From NCBI GenBank assembly GCA_019637075.1, contig JAHBWI010000004.1:457968-521967 (forward strand): a DNA stretch of 64,000 nucleotides, written 5' to 3'. This document shows, piece by piece, positions 27,991 through 38,418 of this stretch. This DNA comes from Nitrospiraceae bacterium (GTDB lineage: Bacteria > Nitrospirota > Nitrospiria > Nitrospirales > Nitrospiraceae). The notes under the pieces were generated by a model. That model was not told the origin of the DNA. It searched no databases and saw only the letters and a program-made list of their open reading frames with translations. Numbering within the stretch: position 1 is the first letter of the stretch; every line of letters begins with the position of its first letter. The position numbers and the translations under genes are program-made.

Positions 27991-28761
27991 TTATTTCTTT
28001 TCTTCTTTGCTGCGTTCACTGACCGGGAGGAAACTTTCCAACTTTTCCTGCAACAGCCTCGGGTTCTCGCCTTGGGCCAGCCCGACCAGCCCCATGATCA
28101 CCATCGTCCGCATCCCGGCTTCTTCCTTCAGTTTCAGCTTGATCTTATTGGCCACCGGCAGAAAGAACAGGTTCGCGGCCCCGACGCCGTACACTGTCGC
28201 GACAAATGCGACCGCGATACCGCCGCCCAACTTCGAAGGGTCGGCCAGATTCTCCATGACGTGAATCAAACCCAACACTGCGCCGAGAATACCGACGGTG
28301 GGTGCGTACCCTCCGGCGGCCTCCCATACCTTTGCCGCGATCACGCCCTCTTCTTCATGATGCTCGACATCGATCTCCAGGATTTCCTGCACAACCTTCG
28401 GATCTGTTCCGTCGACGATCAGCTGCACACCTTTCTGAAAAAACGGATCGTGCAGTTCCTTGATCTTCCCCTCTAAGGCCAGGAGTCCCTGTTTCCGGGA
28501 AACGTTCGCCAGATCCAAAATCTGGGTGATGGTGCCTTTGACATCGTGAGCAGGGCTGGAAATAGCCAGCGACAGGGATCCAATCGCTTTGATCACAACG
28601 GGCAGCGGGTTCTGAACGCAGCACGCACCGATGGTGCCCCCCATCACGATGATGAACGCGGTGAGCTGCATGATCGAACCGGCATGACCGCCTTCCAGGG
28701 CCTGCCCGCCCAAGATCGATCCGATCGCGATGACGATCCCCAGTATGGTTGCGATATCCAC
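27991..28761 (-). CDS. motA: Flagellar stator protein MotA
   Basis: A 256-residue MotA with four membrane helices and the large cytoplasmic loop between helices 2 and 3. Helix 3 has YAPTVGILGAVLGLIHVM and helix 4 GIAVAFVATVYGVGAANL, both hallmark segments. The start is GTG at 28761, with GATGAGGTAGG just upstream. It forms the ion-conducting stator with MotB and drives flagellar rotation. Confidence 0.95.
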   Translation of the reverse strand: MDIATILGIVIAIGSILGGQALEGGHAGSIMQLTAFIIVMGGTIGACCVQNPLPVVIKAIGSLSLAISSPAHDVKGTITQILDLANVSRKQGLLALEGKIKELHDPFFQKGVQLIVDGTDPKVVQEILEIDVEHHEEEGVIAAKVWEAAGGYAPTVGILGAVLGLIHVMENLADPSKLGGGIAVAFVATVYGVGAANLFFLPVANKIKLKLKEEAGMRTMVIMGLVGLAQGENPRLLQEKLESFLPVSERSKEEKK

Positions 28762-28906
28762 GGTGTGCCTACCTCATCTTCATGCCGACGGCGCTGCGGA
28801 GCCCCTTCGAAAGTACTGACGAGCAAGCGGAGGATGGGCTTGCGCCCGTCAGAATCAGTTTGCTACCGTCCACCTCCATGAACACTGCGTCTCTGGAGGT
28901 GAACTC

Positions 28907-29161
28907 GTGGGTCCAGCCGATAGTCTGATGCTCGACGCGAAGCAGGCCATCCTTGATGAACAGCATCGTAAGTTTCAGGCCCTGCAGCAGGAGGGGCGCT
29001 GGCCGGAAGCCATGCAGCAATTCCACGTGACGCTGACCTGTGCGTCCGACGTCCTGACGGAATCCTTGCAGCTCCTCCAGCGCGTCATCGATGCCCGGGC
29101 GAAACGCCAGCAGACACCACCCGCCTCACCGGACACCCCGCACAGCGAACCGACCGCCTAG
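28907..29161 (+). CDS. Small helical protein of unknown function, lone plus-strand gene
   Basis: An 84-residue reading frame with GTG start directly after a near-perfect GGAGGTGA ribosome site. Codons have high G/C in third position. Residues 8-65 look like two amphipathic helices with a heptad-like pattern, followed by a Pro/Thr-rich tail. It is convergent with cheW: both stops share the bases CTAG at 29158-29161. A minus-strand frame (28769-29026) overlaps its first half and ends at the motA ribosome site, so the strand assignment is not certain. No family recognised. Confidence 0.5.
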   Translation: MGPADSLMLDAKQAILDEQHRKFQALQQEGRWPEAMQQFHVTLTCASDVLTESLQLLQRVIDARAKRQQTPPASPDTPHSEPTA

Positions 29162-29676
29162 ACCGCCGCTTCGCGGTTCAAGAGCAGTCGGTTCAAGTCC
29201 ACAAGAATCAACAAGCGGTCTTCGATCCGGCCCACCCCCTGGGTGAATTCCGCCCCGGCCATGGTGCCGACGTTGGGCGGCGGTTCGATCGAATTCTTCG
29301 GAATCCGCAGAACCTCCTCCACGGAATCCACCACCAACCCCACCAGCCGGCCCTGAACCGACACCACGACGATCCGGGTTTGTGAGGTCTGGTTCACCGA
29401 GGCCAAGCCGAACAGCTTACGGAGATCCAAGACCGGGATGATGCGTCCGCGAAGGTTGATGACTCCCTCCACGTAGCCGGGCGTCTTGGGCACCCGGGTC
29501 ACCTCCACGATCCGGTTGATTTCCTGCACGCTCAGGACGTCGACTGCGAATTCCTCAGCCCCGATGCGGCAGATCACGAATTGCAGTAGATCGTCCCCCC
29601 CGCCCTCCGTCAGGCGGTACGGGACAGTGCCCGTACCGTCCGACGCGGCGGTCTTGTTATGCTCCGCCACACTCAT
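29158..29676 (-). CDS. cheW: Chemotaxis coupling protein CheW (set 2)
   Basis: A 172-residue CheW. Core motifs are FVICRIGAEEFAVDVLSVQEI, GVINLRGRIIPVLDLR and GLVVDSVEEVLRIP. The N-terminal 25 residues are a polar extension. A clear AAGGAG precedes ATG 29676. It is last in the second chemotaxis run, 30 bp after the c-heme receptor gene, which it probably couples to the second CheA. Confidence 0.94.
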   Translation of the reverse strand: MSVAEHNKTAASDGTGTVPYRLTEGGGDDLLQFVICRIGAEEFAVDVLSVQEINRIVEVTRVPKTPGYVEGVINLRGRIIPVLDLRKLFGLASVNQTSQTRIVVVSVQGRLVGLVVDSVEEVLRIPKNSIEPPPNVGTMAGAEFTQGVGRIEDRLLILVDLNRLLLNREAAV

Positions 29677-29706
29677 AATGCACTCCTTCCCATTGGATTC
29701 GATGCA

Positions 29707-31392
29707 TCAGACCTTGAATCCGCCGACGATCCCTTGCAGCTCGACCGCCAACTGACTGAGGTCTTGACTGGCCTTGGCCGATTCGTGGGCACCGGAGGAC
29801 GAATCCTTGGTGACCTTGGCCACATTCTCGATGTCGCTGGCGATCTGCTGCGTCGCCACGGACTGTTCTTCGGATGCCACGGCGATCTGCCTGATCATGT
29901 CCGCGCTCTCGGACACCATCTGCACGATCTTGGTCAGCGCTTCGCCTGTCTTATTGACCAGGTCCACGCCCGCCGTGACCTTTTGGGTCCCTTGCTGCAT
30001 GGAGTCCACCGCACCGCGCGTATCATGCTGGATCTGGCGGATCATATCGCCGATTTCCTTCGTGGCCTTCGTGGTACGCTCGGCCAGCTTCCGGACTTCA
30101 TCGGCCACGACCGCAAATCCACGCCCCTGCTCGCCGGCTCTGGCGGCTTCGATCGCCGCGTTCAGGGCCAGCAAGTTGGTCTGATCGGCGATGTCTTCGA
30201 TCGTGCGGACGATCTCACCGATCTGATCGGACGACCGACCCAGCTCGGCGATGATGGTCGCGCTGTTCGACACCGCTTCGGACAGGTGTTGCATGCCCGA
30301 GATCGTGCTCGACACCACCGCGCCGCCTTCCTGGGCGGTTTTTACCGTATCCTGCGCCAGGCTGGCGGCCTTGCCGGAGTTCTGAGCCACCTGCCCGACG
30401 GTGGCATTCATCTCTTCCACCGCTGCGGCCGTCTGTGATGCGCGAGACGTCAAGTTTTCCGTGCCTTTGCTGATCTCTTCCGCCGTGGCGGAGAGCTCAA
30501 CAGAGGCAGACGCAACCTTGTCCGTAACATGCGCGACTTTCTTGATCATCTTCTGGAGCTTTTCGATGAACTCATTGAAGTACCCACCCAGACGGGCGAT
30601 CTCGTCATCCCCTTCCACCGGCACGCGTTTGGTCAAGTCCCCCTCGCCCTTCGCGATATCTTTGGAGATCTCCGTCATCTTGGCCAACGGTTGCAGCACG
30701 ATGCTGCGCAGCATGTACCACATCACCACCAGCACCAGAACGACCATGCCGACCATCAACCCACCGGTCTGCCATATGGACTTATTGGACAGCGCGATCG
30801 CCTGAGCCATCGGCACCGACACGATCAACATACCCAAGGTGTCGCCCACCTGATTCGAAGTATGGCAAGTAATGCAGGCTCCGGATGATGCCTTGTCGAC
30901 CAGCGCTCGGCGGAACATCTGTACGCCGTTCACCTCATCGCGGCGCGCATAGCTCTCGGCGCCGGTCATGATCGCCCGCATGGCTTCGTTTTCGAAGTTA
31001 TCCTTCGGGGTATTGGCCGGGTTAATCGGATTCTGGCTCACCAGCCTGGCCGTGTAGAGGCCCGTGTTGCTGGCCTCTTCGCCCATTTCCCTCACGGCAG
31101 TGGCAGGAACGGGAATCGCATCGGGATTCCCGGCGTGGTCCTTCAGAACTTGAATGTCCGAACCGGCCTTGGACTTCTTGATCTTGCCGGCATAGTTTGC
31201 CGCGATATAGGCACGGCCGATCATGATCTGCTGGGAGAGCAATTTGATTCTCCCCTCCAGCATCGTATCCATCTTGCTCTCTTCCTGTTCAAACAGCACA
31301 AACAGGCCGACCAGCATGACGACCAACGCGCTCACGCCGATCGACAGGATGAACTTCGGCCCAATAGTCATATTCTTCATCAACGTACCCAT
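29707..31392 (-). CDS. Methyl-accepting chemotaxis protein with periplasmic c-type heme domain
   Basis: A 561-residue receptor. TM1 is about 14-34 and TM2 about 208-228. The periplasmic domain between them has the heme-attachment motif CITCH (Cys173, Cys176, His177), set in a Tll0287/DUF3365-like domain. HAMP (about 230-283) and the signalling hairpin ([20 protein letters not shown]) follow. ATG 31392 follows AGGAGG. The domain should bind one covalent heme and sense redox state or a heme ligand such as O2 or NO. No CheR-tether tail: it ends in GGFKV. Confidence 0.93.
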   Translation of the reverse strand: MGTLMKNMTIGPKFILSIGVSALVVMLVGLFVLFEQEESKMDTMLEGRIKLLSQQIMIGRAYIAANYAGKIKKSKAGSDIQVLKDHAGNPDAIPVPATAVREMGEEASNTGLYTARLVSQNPINPANTPKDNFENEAMRAIMTGAESYARRDEVNGVQMFRRALVDKASSGACITCHTSNQVGDTLGMLIVSVPMAQAIALSNKSIWQTGGLMVGMVVLVLVVMWYMLRSIVLQPLAKMTEISKDIAKGEGDLTKRVPVEGDDEIARLGGYFNEFIEKLQKMIKKVAHVTDKVASASVELSATAEEISKGTENLTSRASQTAAAVEEMNATVGQVAQNSGKAASLAQDTVKTAQEGGAVVSSTISGMQHLSEAVSNSATIIAELGRSSDQIGEIVRTIEDIADQTNLLALNAAIEAARAGEQGRGFAVVADEVRKLAERTTKATKEIGDMIRQIQHDTRGAVDSMQQGTQKVTAGVDLVNKTGEALTKIVQMVSESADMIRQIAVASEEQSVATQQIASDIENVAKVTKDSSSGAHESAKASQDLSQLAVELQGIVGGFKV

Positions 31393-31439
31393 AAGGCCTC
31401 CTCGCTCCTCCGTTGTTGACGGGTTACCAGCGCTCCCTG

Positions 31440-32537
31440 CTACACCATGTTCATGATCTCGCCGATCACCTTGTTCAATGCCACGACCTTCTCCGCACAC
31501 CCCGCTTCGGCCACCGCCTTCGGCATTCCATACACCACCGAGGACGCTTCGTCCTGGGCGACCGTTCTTCCCCTGGCCGCCTTAATGGCCTTCATGCCCT
31601 CCAATCCGTCATGCCCCATACCGGTCAGAATCACACCGATGCTCCGTTCGCCATACAGGGCCGCCACCGACTGCAACATGATGTCGGCCGAAGGAGCGTG
31701 CGGATGGTTTTCCACATTGGAGGACAACTTCACCACGTTGGAGGTGATGGACTTCCTCACCACCCGAAACTGCCACCCGCCCGGCGCCACCAACACCCGT
31801 CCCGGCTTGATCTCATCACCGTCCACCGCTTCCCGCACCTCGAGGGAACAAATTGTGTTGAGTCGATCGGCAAAGGGTTTCGTGAAGCTCTTCGGCATGT
31901 GTTGGACGATCACGATTCCTGCGGGAAAATCGGCCGGGATCGTCGGCATGATCTCGAACAGGGCCTGAGGCCCTCCGGTGGAACAGCCGATCGCCACCAG
32001 CTTAAAGCCGCGGGTCACGCTGACCGCATGGCTGCTGATCGCCTTGGCCGGGACGGCCACCGGCTTCGCCGCCCCGACGGCCGGGATCCGCTTGAGCCGC
32101 GGCCCCGCAGACTTGGCCGCCAACACCTTCGACACGAGTTCCTTCTGAATCTCGGCGATTTTCGAGGCCACGCCGTCGAGCTGTTTGGGGACAAAATCCA
32201 CCGCTCCATATTCGAGTGCCTGCAGGGTTTCCTGGGCCCCTTCGGTGGTCAAAGAACTGACCATCAGCACGGGGGTCGGACGCTCGGACATAATCCGCTT
32301 CAGGGCCTCCAAACCGGTCATGCCCGGCATTTCCACATCCATCGTCACAACGTCCGGCTTCAGTTGATGGACCTGCTGCACCGCTTCTTCACCGTTGCGC
32401 GCCACCCCGACGACCTGAATCCTCTTTCCGTCATCCAACATGCCCGACAGGCTCTTGCGCATGAATGCGGAATCATCCACAACGAGAACTCGAACCGCCT
32501 CACCATTCGCCTTCGTTTGTATGACCGTGTCCCGCAT
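31440..32537 (-). CDS. cheB: Protein-glutamate methylesterase CheB (set 2)
   Basis: A 365-residue CheB. The receiver domain (about 15-135) has the phospho-Asp in [11 protein letters not shown]. The esterase triad is the Ser in [11 protein letters not shown], His in VQHMPKSFT and Asp in [10 protein letters not shown] longer reading would overlap the upstream receptor by 190 bp; ATG 32537 with GGGAGTGA before it is the natural start. It lies between two receptor genes and is the adaptation esterase of the second set. Confidence 0.95.
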   Translation of the reverse strand: MRDTVIQTKANGEAVRVLVVDDSAFMRKSLSGMLDDGKRIQVVGVARNGEEAVQQVHQLKPDVVTMDVEMPGMTGLEALKRIMSERPTPVLMVSSLTTEGAQETLQALEYGAVDFVPKQLDGVASKIAEIQKELVSKVLAAKSAGPRLKRIPAVGAAKPVAVPAKAISSHAVSVTRGFKLVAIGCSTGGPQALFEIMPTIPADFPAGIVIVQHMPKSFTKPFADRLNTICSLEVREAVDGDEIKPGRVLVAPGGWQFRVVRKSITSNVVKLSSNVENHPHAPSADIMLQSVAALYGERSIGVILTGMGHDGLEGMKAIKAARGRTVAQDEASSVVYGMPKAVAEAGCAEKVVALNKVIGEIMNMV

Positions 32538-32556
32538 GACAGCGCTCACTCCCAAA

Positions 32557-34194
32557 CTAGGCCAACTTGAACCCACCGACGACCGTCTGCAGGTCAGTGG
32601 ACATTCGCGCCAAACTGTCCGTCGCTTCCCAGATCTGGCTAAGTCCTCTCTCGTTTCGCTTCGCGAGGCCCTCGACATTGTGAGCGATCTTCTGAGCAGC
32701 GCTAGACTGTTCATCAATCGATCCGACAATCTGCTGGATCATGTCCGTTACAGCTTTGACTGAAGCTACAATGAGACTCAGTCGCTGGCCGGCAGCTTGA
32801 GCCAGTTCTGTGCCGCTATGTGTCTCGCCGGTAGCTCTCTTCATGGCTGTCACGGCTTGCCCCGTATCGTCTTGTATGGTGCGGATCGTATCGGAGATCT
32901 CTCTCGTTGCCTTCGTGGTTCGTTCGGCAAGCTTCCGAACTTCATCGGCCACCACGGCGAATCCGCGTCCCTGCTCGCCGGCCCTGGCAGCTTCGATGGT
33001 GGCGTTGAGTGCTAGAAGATTCGTCTGATCGGCGATATCCTCGATGATCCGGACAATCTGTCCGATTTGTTCGGACCGCTCACCCAATTGATGGATGTGT
33101 TCGGCGGACATGCGAATAGTATCCCCGAGTTGCGACATGCTGGCGACGGAATGCGTAACGATGTCGTTGCCCTGCATGGCGGCGGTGACGGCGGACTGCG
33201 CTTGCGTGGCGATTCCTTGAGCACTCCGTGACACATGGGCGGCAGTCGCGGACATTTGCTCGGCCTCTGCCGAGGCATGCACCGCCTGTTCGGATTGCTG
33301 CTTGCTCTCCCTCGCCAACTGTTCCGCGTTCGTGGATAGTTGTTCGCTTGCAGCGGCCAGCGATATCGTGGCAGCCGACACGGCGGTGAGGCTATTCTGC
33401 AGTTTAGTCGCGACTTGGTTGAATGCAATGCATGCCTTGCTGACTTCATCCTCTCCGTTGACCGGCGCCCGTAGGGTCAAGTCCCAGCTGGACGCCAGCA
33501 TGGACATCGTATTGGACAGCATGCCCAATGGCCTTACGATGGCGGCCACGATGATGAAGCCGACAGTAAAGACAAGGATCACTGCCCCGCAAGCAATGAT
33601 CAAAAGAAACCGAACCCGGTCCTTTGCGGCCCTAACCGCTTCGCTTTCCACCTGTTTGGTCTTCGCCTCGATCATCATGGTCACTTCATCCACGTACTGA
33701 CGATGCTTTCTCATGAGCGGCAGCAGCGTAGTCTCATGCATGGCTTTCGCTTTGTTCCCGTCGCCGGATAACACCAACACCATGAACTGGTGTTCGGCCA
33801 TTTCCAGATACTCACGTCCACTCGGGATGACCCTATCAAGGACGAGCCCCCGGATCTGTCCCTCTGGGAGCCGGCCTTCCCACCAAGAGGCGCGATCCTC
33901 AAACTCACGCCGCACCTTTTGCAATTGCTTCAAGTGAGCTTTTTGCTCTTCCAATTTGGTTTCACTGAGCGCCTCCAGAACCGTCACGTTTCCGGATACG
34001 ACAAACAACGGAGGAGGGAGAACATCGGCGGCAAGGTCTTTTCCTTCGACAATATGCCGATAGATGGGCCCGGTCACTTTAAGTTCTTCCAAAGTATTCA
34101 GTCCCACCAGAGCAAAGGCACCGAATCCCACGACGAAGAGCCCCATAAGAAGCATGAGCTTATATCGAACGGAAAGTTTGCCTAACCTTTTCAT
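32557..34194 (-). CDS. Methyl-accepting chemotaxis protein, 4-helix-bundle-type sensor
   Basis: A 545-residue receptor. TM1 is about 12-32 and TM2 about 195-220; the roughly 165-residue periplasmic domain is mostly helical with no cofactor motif. HAMP and the hairpin [20 protein letters not shown] follow, with Thr where Ala is usual. It ends in GGFKLA with no tether. ATG 34194 follows GGAGAA. Ligand unknown. The gene is slightly poorer in G+C than its neighbours. Confidence 0.92.
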   Translation of the reverse strand: MKRLGKLSVRYKLMLLMGLFVVGFGAFALVGLNTLEELKVTGPIYRHIVEGKDLAADVLPPPLFVVSGNVTVLEALSETKLEEQKAHLKQLQKVRREFEDRASWWEGRLPEGQIRGLVLDRVIPSGREYLEMAEHQFMVLVLSGDGNKAKAMHETTLLPLMRKHRQYVDEVTMMIEAKTKQVESEAVRAAKDRVRFLLIIACGAVILVFTVGFIIVAAIVRPLGMLSNTMSMLASSWDLTLRAPVNGEDEVSKACIAFNQVATKLQNSLTAVSAATISLAAASEQLSTNAEQLARESKQQSEQAVHASAEAEQMSATAAHVSRSAQGIATQAQSAVTAAMQGNDIVTHSVASMSQLGDTIRMSAEHIHQLGERSEQIGQIVRIIEDIADQTNLLALNATIEAARAGEQGRGFAVVADEVRKLAERTTKATREISDTIRTIQDDTGQAVTAMKRATGETHSGTELAQAAGQRLSLIVASVKAVTDMIQQIVGSIDEQSSAAQKIAHNVEGLAKRNERGLSQIWEATDSLARMSTDLQTVVGGFKLA

Positions 34195-34284
34195 CGTAAA
34201 TTCTCCATGCTTCCCCTCCATCATGGAACTAAGCGCGGTACAGAAACCCTCGCCGGTTTGCCGTCATGAGCGGCCGACTCGGTC

Positions 34285-35259
34285 CTAACACTCACTCGCC
34301 TCCACTACAGTCAAGTGATGCGTCAACTTGTCGCGCAGCATGCGCGCGTCGAACTTGGTGATATAGTCGGTTGCGCCGACCGTGCGCCCTTTTTCCATAT
34401 TGCAGGTTCCTGTCAGGGATGAATGCAGGATGACGGGCAGATGCGCGAGCCGCGGATCGGCTCGGATGTTCTTGGTCAAGGTAAAGCCGTCGATTTCCGG
34501 CATCTCGATATCGCTGATGACCCCGTGGATCTGATCGACATGCTGCTTGCCTTCGGCGGTCGCGTGCTCGGCCATGGCTTGCAGTTTCTGCCAGGCCTCC
34601 CCGCCGGTCGTGGCAATGTGATACGCGATCCCCAATCGCTCCAAGGCCTTTCGCAACTGGGTGCGGGCAACCGACGAGTCATCGGCAAAAAGCAGGCATT
34701 TCCCCTTCAACTCAGGTGAACTCACCAGACCCGCAAATACTTCTTCATCGGACCTCGGGCAGATGTCATAGAGGACCTTTTCCACATCCAAAATCAGTAC
34801 CATCCGGCCGTCTTCGAGCATCGTCACCGCGGTCACTGCGCCTTTGTTGTTTTCACGCACGATGGCGGGCGGAGTGCGGATCGCCGACCAGGAGAAGCGG
34901 ATGATCCGGTCGACGCCGGCGACCAAGAACCCCTGAAGACTGTTGTTGTATTCCGTGATGATGAGATACGGCTGCGGCCGCTCCGGATCGTTCGAGTACA
35001 GATCGGATTCCGCGCCGAGCCCCAAACTGCGCTTCAACCCCACCACCGGCACCATCGTCCCGCGAATGTTGGCCATGCCCACGATTCGGCTGTCGGCCTC
35101 GGGGATCTGGGTCAGCGCCGGGAGCTTCATGACTTCACGAACCTTGAACACGTTGATGCCGTAGATCTCGTTGGTGCCGATCTTGAACAGCAACAACTCC
35201 ATCTGATTCGCGCCGGCTAACCGTGTACGTGCATCAATTTCTTGAATGAGGTTCGACAT
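34285..35259 (-). CDS. cheV: CheV: CheW domain fused to a receiver
   Basis: A 324-residue CheV. The N-terminus matches the family opening (EIDARTRLAGANQMELLLF), followed by a CheW domain (about 15-170; GMANIRGTMVPVVGLK) and a receiver domain (about 185-315) with phospho-Asp in VISDIEMPEIDG. It couples receptors to CheA and is tuned by phosphorylation. A GGAGGAGAAC site precedes ATG 35259. It lies between cheA and a receptor gene. Confidence 0.95.
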   Translation of the reverse strand: MSNLIQEIDARTRLAGANQMELLLFKIGTNEIYGINVFKVREVMKLPALTQIPEADSRIVGMANIRGTMVPVVGLKRSLGLGAESDLYSNDPERPQPYLIITEYNNSLQGFLVAGVDRIIRFSWSAIRTPPAIVRENNKGAVTAVTMLEDGRMVLILDVEKVLYDICPRSDEEVFAGLVSSPELKGKCLLFADDSSVARTQLRKALERLGIAYHIATTGGEAWQKLQAMAEHATAEGKQHVDQIHGVISDIEMPEIDGFTLTKNIRADPRLAHLPVILHSSLTGTCNMEKGRTVGATDYITKFDARMLRDKLTHHLTVVEASEC

Positions 35260-35350
35260 GTTCTCCTCCCGCTGCCCGCTCGTCCTTCAGCTGCCTCAAG
35301 CCGTCATTCGCACGCGACCGAGGTCCCGCAGGTGACGTTGCGACGCTGTA

Positions 35351-37246
35351 TCATGCGGCGAACGCCGCCGCGTGCCACGCTTGCGCGTTTTGGACCAATT
35401 CCGAGGTGTCCAGGATCAGGACCACTTTGCCTTCACCGGTGATCGTGGCCCCGGATACGCCTTTGACGGTTTCGAGGTAATCCCAGATGGACTTGATGAC
35501 CACTTCTTCCTGCGATCGCAGTTCGTCGACGACGATCCCGACCCGCCGGTCGCCCAATGCGGCCACGACGACGTAGAACCGATCCCGATCGATCTCGTGC
35601 GGCACGTCGAATTCCTGCGCCAATCGAATCAGCGGGAGGACGCGGTCGCGGAGATGCAGGACTTCCCGACCGTTGATCGTCTTGATGTCCGACTTCGTGA
35701 TTCGGACGGCTTCGATGACGGAGCTGAGCGGAATCGCAAAAATCGATCGTTGGACTTCCACCATCAGGGCTTGAATAATGGCGATCGTCAACGGCAGCTT
35801 GATGATGATCTGACTGCCCTTCCCTTGCTCCGACTCCAAATCCACCGTACCGTTGATCTTGCGGATGTTCGTCCTAACCACATCCATGCCGACACCGCGG
35901 CCCGAGACGTCCGTCACTTTTTCGGCGGTGCTGAATCCCGGCAGGAAGATCAGGTTGAGCACCTCGCGATGCTCCATCGTGGCCAACTCGGCTTCGCTCA
36001 CCAGGCCCTTGGCCAGAGCCTTGGCCTTGACCTTGTCCACCGCGATGCCGCGTCCGTCGTCGCTGATGCGAATGACGATGCTGTTGCCTTCCTGGCTCGC
36101 CGCGATGACCAGGCTTCCCTCGCCTTGCTTCCCCTTCTGCTGGCGCTCGGCCGGCGTTTCAATGCCATGATCGATCGCATTGCGCACAATGTGTACGAGC
36201 GGATCGCCGATCTCATCGGCAACGGATTTGTCGAGTTCAGTTTCCTCGCCGCGCATTTCGAGGCGCACCTGTTTTCCGAGCTTCTGCGAGAGATCCCGCA
36301 CCATTCGGGGCAGCTTGGCGAAGACCTTCTTGATGGGAAGCATCCGGGTCTTCATCACCGCCAACTGCAGGTCCGTCGTCACCAGATTCAGCTGGGCGAG
36401 GGTTTCACCCAGAGCCCGCACTTGGGGATCGGATTCATGGTTCTGTTCCAGTTGCGTTCCGATCTTGATCAACCGGTTTCGCCCGAGCACCAGCTCGCCG
36501 ACCAGGTTCATGACGCTGTCCAAGCGCTTCGTTTCAACCCGGATCGTGGCATCCTCTTCGGCCGGTTTCCCGGGCTTCTCTTGTTTCTGAAGGGCGTGAT
36601 CCAGGGCACGTTCTGTAATGGCTTTCGCCTGGAGTAAGATTTCGCCGAGCGGCGGCTTCGGATCCGGCTGGTGCTGTTGGGCGTTGAGGGCGTCCAACAC
36701 CTGCTCCTTGCTGGCCAGCCCCTCGTTCACCAAAATTTCGCCCAAGGTAGGGGCGACATGCGCCGGCTCGGAGGGAGCGGGAGCGGCAGGTTCTGCCTGC
36801 GCGGCCGCCGCGGGCGTGGCGCTCGGGGGCGCCGCCGGCATCGCCGCTTCGCCGACCTTCCCGTTGATGATGTCGTCGAGCCTGGCTGCAATCTCGGCTG
36901 TGGCGACGTTGTTGTCCGTTCCGGTGTCCTTGATGTCCGCCATGAGGGCCTTGATGATGTCGACGGCTTCCAGAATGACGCTGATCACTGCCGGAACCAC
37001 CGCCATTTCCCCCTGCCGGAGCTTGTTGAGAATGTTTTCGCCGCGATGCGCCACGTCCACCAGATGCGTGAACCCGAGGAATCCCGCGGAGCCCTTCATG
37101 CTGTGCATGGCCCGGAAGATTTCGTTCAGCAGATCCTTGTTGGTGGGATCGGACTCCAGGGCGACGAAGCGCTGGTCGAGCACCTCGAGCATCTCGTTGG
37201 ATTCGGTCAGAAAGTCGTTCAGAATTTCCTGCATTTCATCGCTCAT
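35351..37246 (-). CDS. cheA: Chemotaxis histidine kinase CheA (set 2)
   Basis: A 631-residue CheA. His48 is in RAMHSMKGSAG. Instead of a recognisable P2, a Pro/Ala-rich linker leads to two GEIL repeats (about 167-190 and 199-222), then dimerisation, ATPase (HIVRNAIDHGIET, DDGRGIA, FSTAEKVTDVSGRGVGMDVV) and the CheW-like domain. It phosphorylates the downstream CheY and CheB. It shares its architecture with the set 1 CheA but is shorter. A GGAGGAAG site precedes the ATG. Confidence 0.96.
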   Translation of the reverse strand: MSDEMQEILNDFLTESNEMLEVLDQRFVALESDPTNKDLLNEIFRAMHSMKGSAGFLGFTHLVDVAHRGENILNKLRQGEMAVVPAVISVILEAVDIIKALMADIKDTGTDNNVATAEIAARLDDIINGKVGEAAMPAAPPSATPAAAAQAEPAAPAPSEPAHVAPTLGEILVNEGLASKEQVLDALNAQQHQPDPKPPLGEILLQAKAITERALDHALQKQEKPGKPAEEDATIRVETKRLDSVMNLVGELVLGRNRLIKIGTQLEQNHESDPQVRALGETLAQLNLVTTDLQLAVMKTRMLPIKKVFAKLPRMVRDLSQKLGKQVRLEMRGEETELDKSVADEIGDPLVHIVRNAIDHGIETPAERQQKGKQGEGSLVIAASQEGNSIVIRISDDGRGIAVDKVKAKALAKGLVSEAELATMEHREVLNLIFLPGFSTAEKVTDVSGRGVGMDVVRTNIRKINGTVDLESEQGKGSQIIIKLPLTIAIIQALMVEVQRSIFAIPLSSVIEAVRITKSDIKTINGREVLHLRDRVLPLIRLAQEFDVPHEIDRDRFYVVVAALGDRRVGIVVDELRSQEEVVIKSIWDYLETVKGVSGATITGEGKVVLILDTSELVQNAQAWHAAAFAA

Positions 37247-37357
37247 GGCTTCCTCCGCTGCAGCAGGGCGACCGCCGAAAGGGGATCCGCGATTCGCCTA
37301 TCGACACTCGTAATCGGACCAGAGCCCCGTACTCCGCCCTCGGTTACCGGCACCATC

Positions 37358-38002
37358 TCAGTTGAACCCGAACTCCTTGAGAATTTCGTCGGCCAGATCC
37401 TGATTCATCGACGTGTTCTTGGTCGCCTCAAGCTGTTTCAACATCTCGCTCGCCTTGTCCTGGGTGCCCTTGGCCGCCTGCTTCTGGTAGGGACCGAAGA
37501 CCACGACCAGTTGGAGGAGCTTGTGTTCGACCTCATCCAGAATCGTCACGAGCTTGTTCACACTCTGGGCGACCAGATCTTGGAAGGAGAGGGCCGTCAT
37601 GATCTCCACGAGCCGCTTGTCGTCGTCCTTCATCACGTCGCTGATTCCGGCACACCCCTTGATGAGAGCCGAATCCGCTTTTCCCGCCTGGGCCAGCTCC
37701 TTCAGGATCTTGGCCAGCCGTGCATGGTTCTCCTGGATCGCCTCCACCTGGCGCATGACCTCATGGGTTCCCTTTTCGGTCATCGTCTTCAGGTTGGTCA
37801 GATGCGTCATCGCCTGCGGTAACTGCTCGGTCGAGTTGTTGACCGGCGCGCTGAACTCCGACAAGGTTTTCATCGTCGTATCGATGAAGCGCGCCAGTTC
37901 ACCCAGCTCTTCGTACAGCTTGGCGTTGGGATCGACCGGTTCCGGCGCATCCTCGTCGATTTCCACCGCTTTTTTCGGTACTACACGGGATTGTGCCATC
38001 AT
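37358..38002 (-). CDS. cheZ: CheY-P phosphatase CheZ
   Basis: A 214-residue CheZ, the same length as the E. coli protein. The catalytic motif is SFQDLVAQ, with Asp142 and Gln146 equivalent to E. coli Asp143 and Gln147. The C-terminal tail QDLADEILKEFGF matches the CheY-binding peptide of CheZ. In between lies a Lys/Gln-rich linker. It dephosphorylates CheY-P. Two adjacent ATGs (38002, 37999) are possible starts. It lies between cheA and cheY. Confidence 0.93.
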   Translation of the reverse strand: MMAQSRVVPKKAVEIDEDAPEPVDPNAKLYEELGELARFIDTTMKTLSEFSAPVNNSTEQLPQAMTHLTNLKTMTEKGTHEVMRQVEAIQENHARLAKILKELAQAGKADSALIKGCAGISDVMKDDDKRLVEIMTALSFQDLVAQSVNKLVTILDEVEHKLLQLVVVFGPYQKQAAKGTQDKASEMLKQLEATKNTSMNQDLADEILKEFGFN

Positions 38003-38026
38003 GCCCTCACAGGGTTCGGTCCAGCT

Positions 38027-38407
38027 TCACTTGAAGATCTTGCTGATTTTTTCCTGCATCGTCTCCGCGGTGAATGGTTTGACGATGTAGTTGCTGACGC
38101 CGGCTTGGACCGCCTCAATGAGGTTCTCCTTTTGAGCCTCGGCCGTCACCATCAAGACCGGAATCTTTTTCAACTTCTCATCAGCCCGAATCGCGCGCAG
38201 CATATCGATGCCCATCATCACCGGCATGTTCCAGTCGGACACCACGAAGCCATAGTTGTCGGCTTTCAGCTTCGTGAGGGCTTCCTGGCCGTTCTCCGCT
38301 TCCTCGAGATTGTTAAAACCGAGCTGCTTCAAGATGTTCTTGACGATGCGACGCATGGTGGACATGTCATCGACGACGAGAATCTTCATATTCGGATCTG
38401 CTGGCAT
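38027..38407 (-). CDS. cheY: Chemotaxis response regulator CheY (set 2, E. coli-like)
   Basis: A 126-residue receiver very close to enterobacterial Che[10 protein letters not shown] (Asp58), [35 protein letters not shown] 38407 follows AAGGAGG; the longer reading begins with TTG. It is next to cheZ and is the best candidate for the regulator that binds FliM at the motor switch. Confidence 0.96.
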   Translation of the reverse strand: MPADPNMKILVVDDMSTMRRIVKNILKQLGFNNLEEAENGQEALTKLKADNYGFVVSDWNMPVMMGIDMLRAIRADEKLKKIPVLMVTAEAQKENLIEAVQAGVSNYIVKPFTAETMQEKISKIFK

Positions 38408-38418
38408 GGGCAACCTCC

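Noticed and set aside
28769..29026. Possible FlbD-like gene just before motA
   Set aside because: Size and place fit, but the FlbD opening (T-R-L-N-G type) is absent and the plus-strand frame there has a much better ribosome site.
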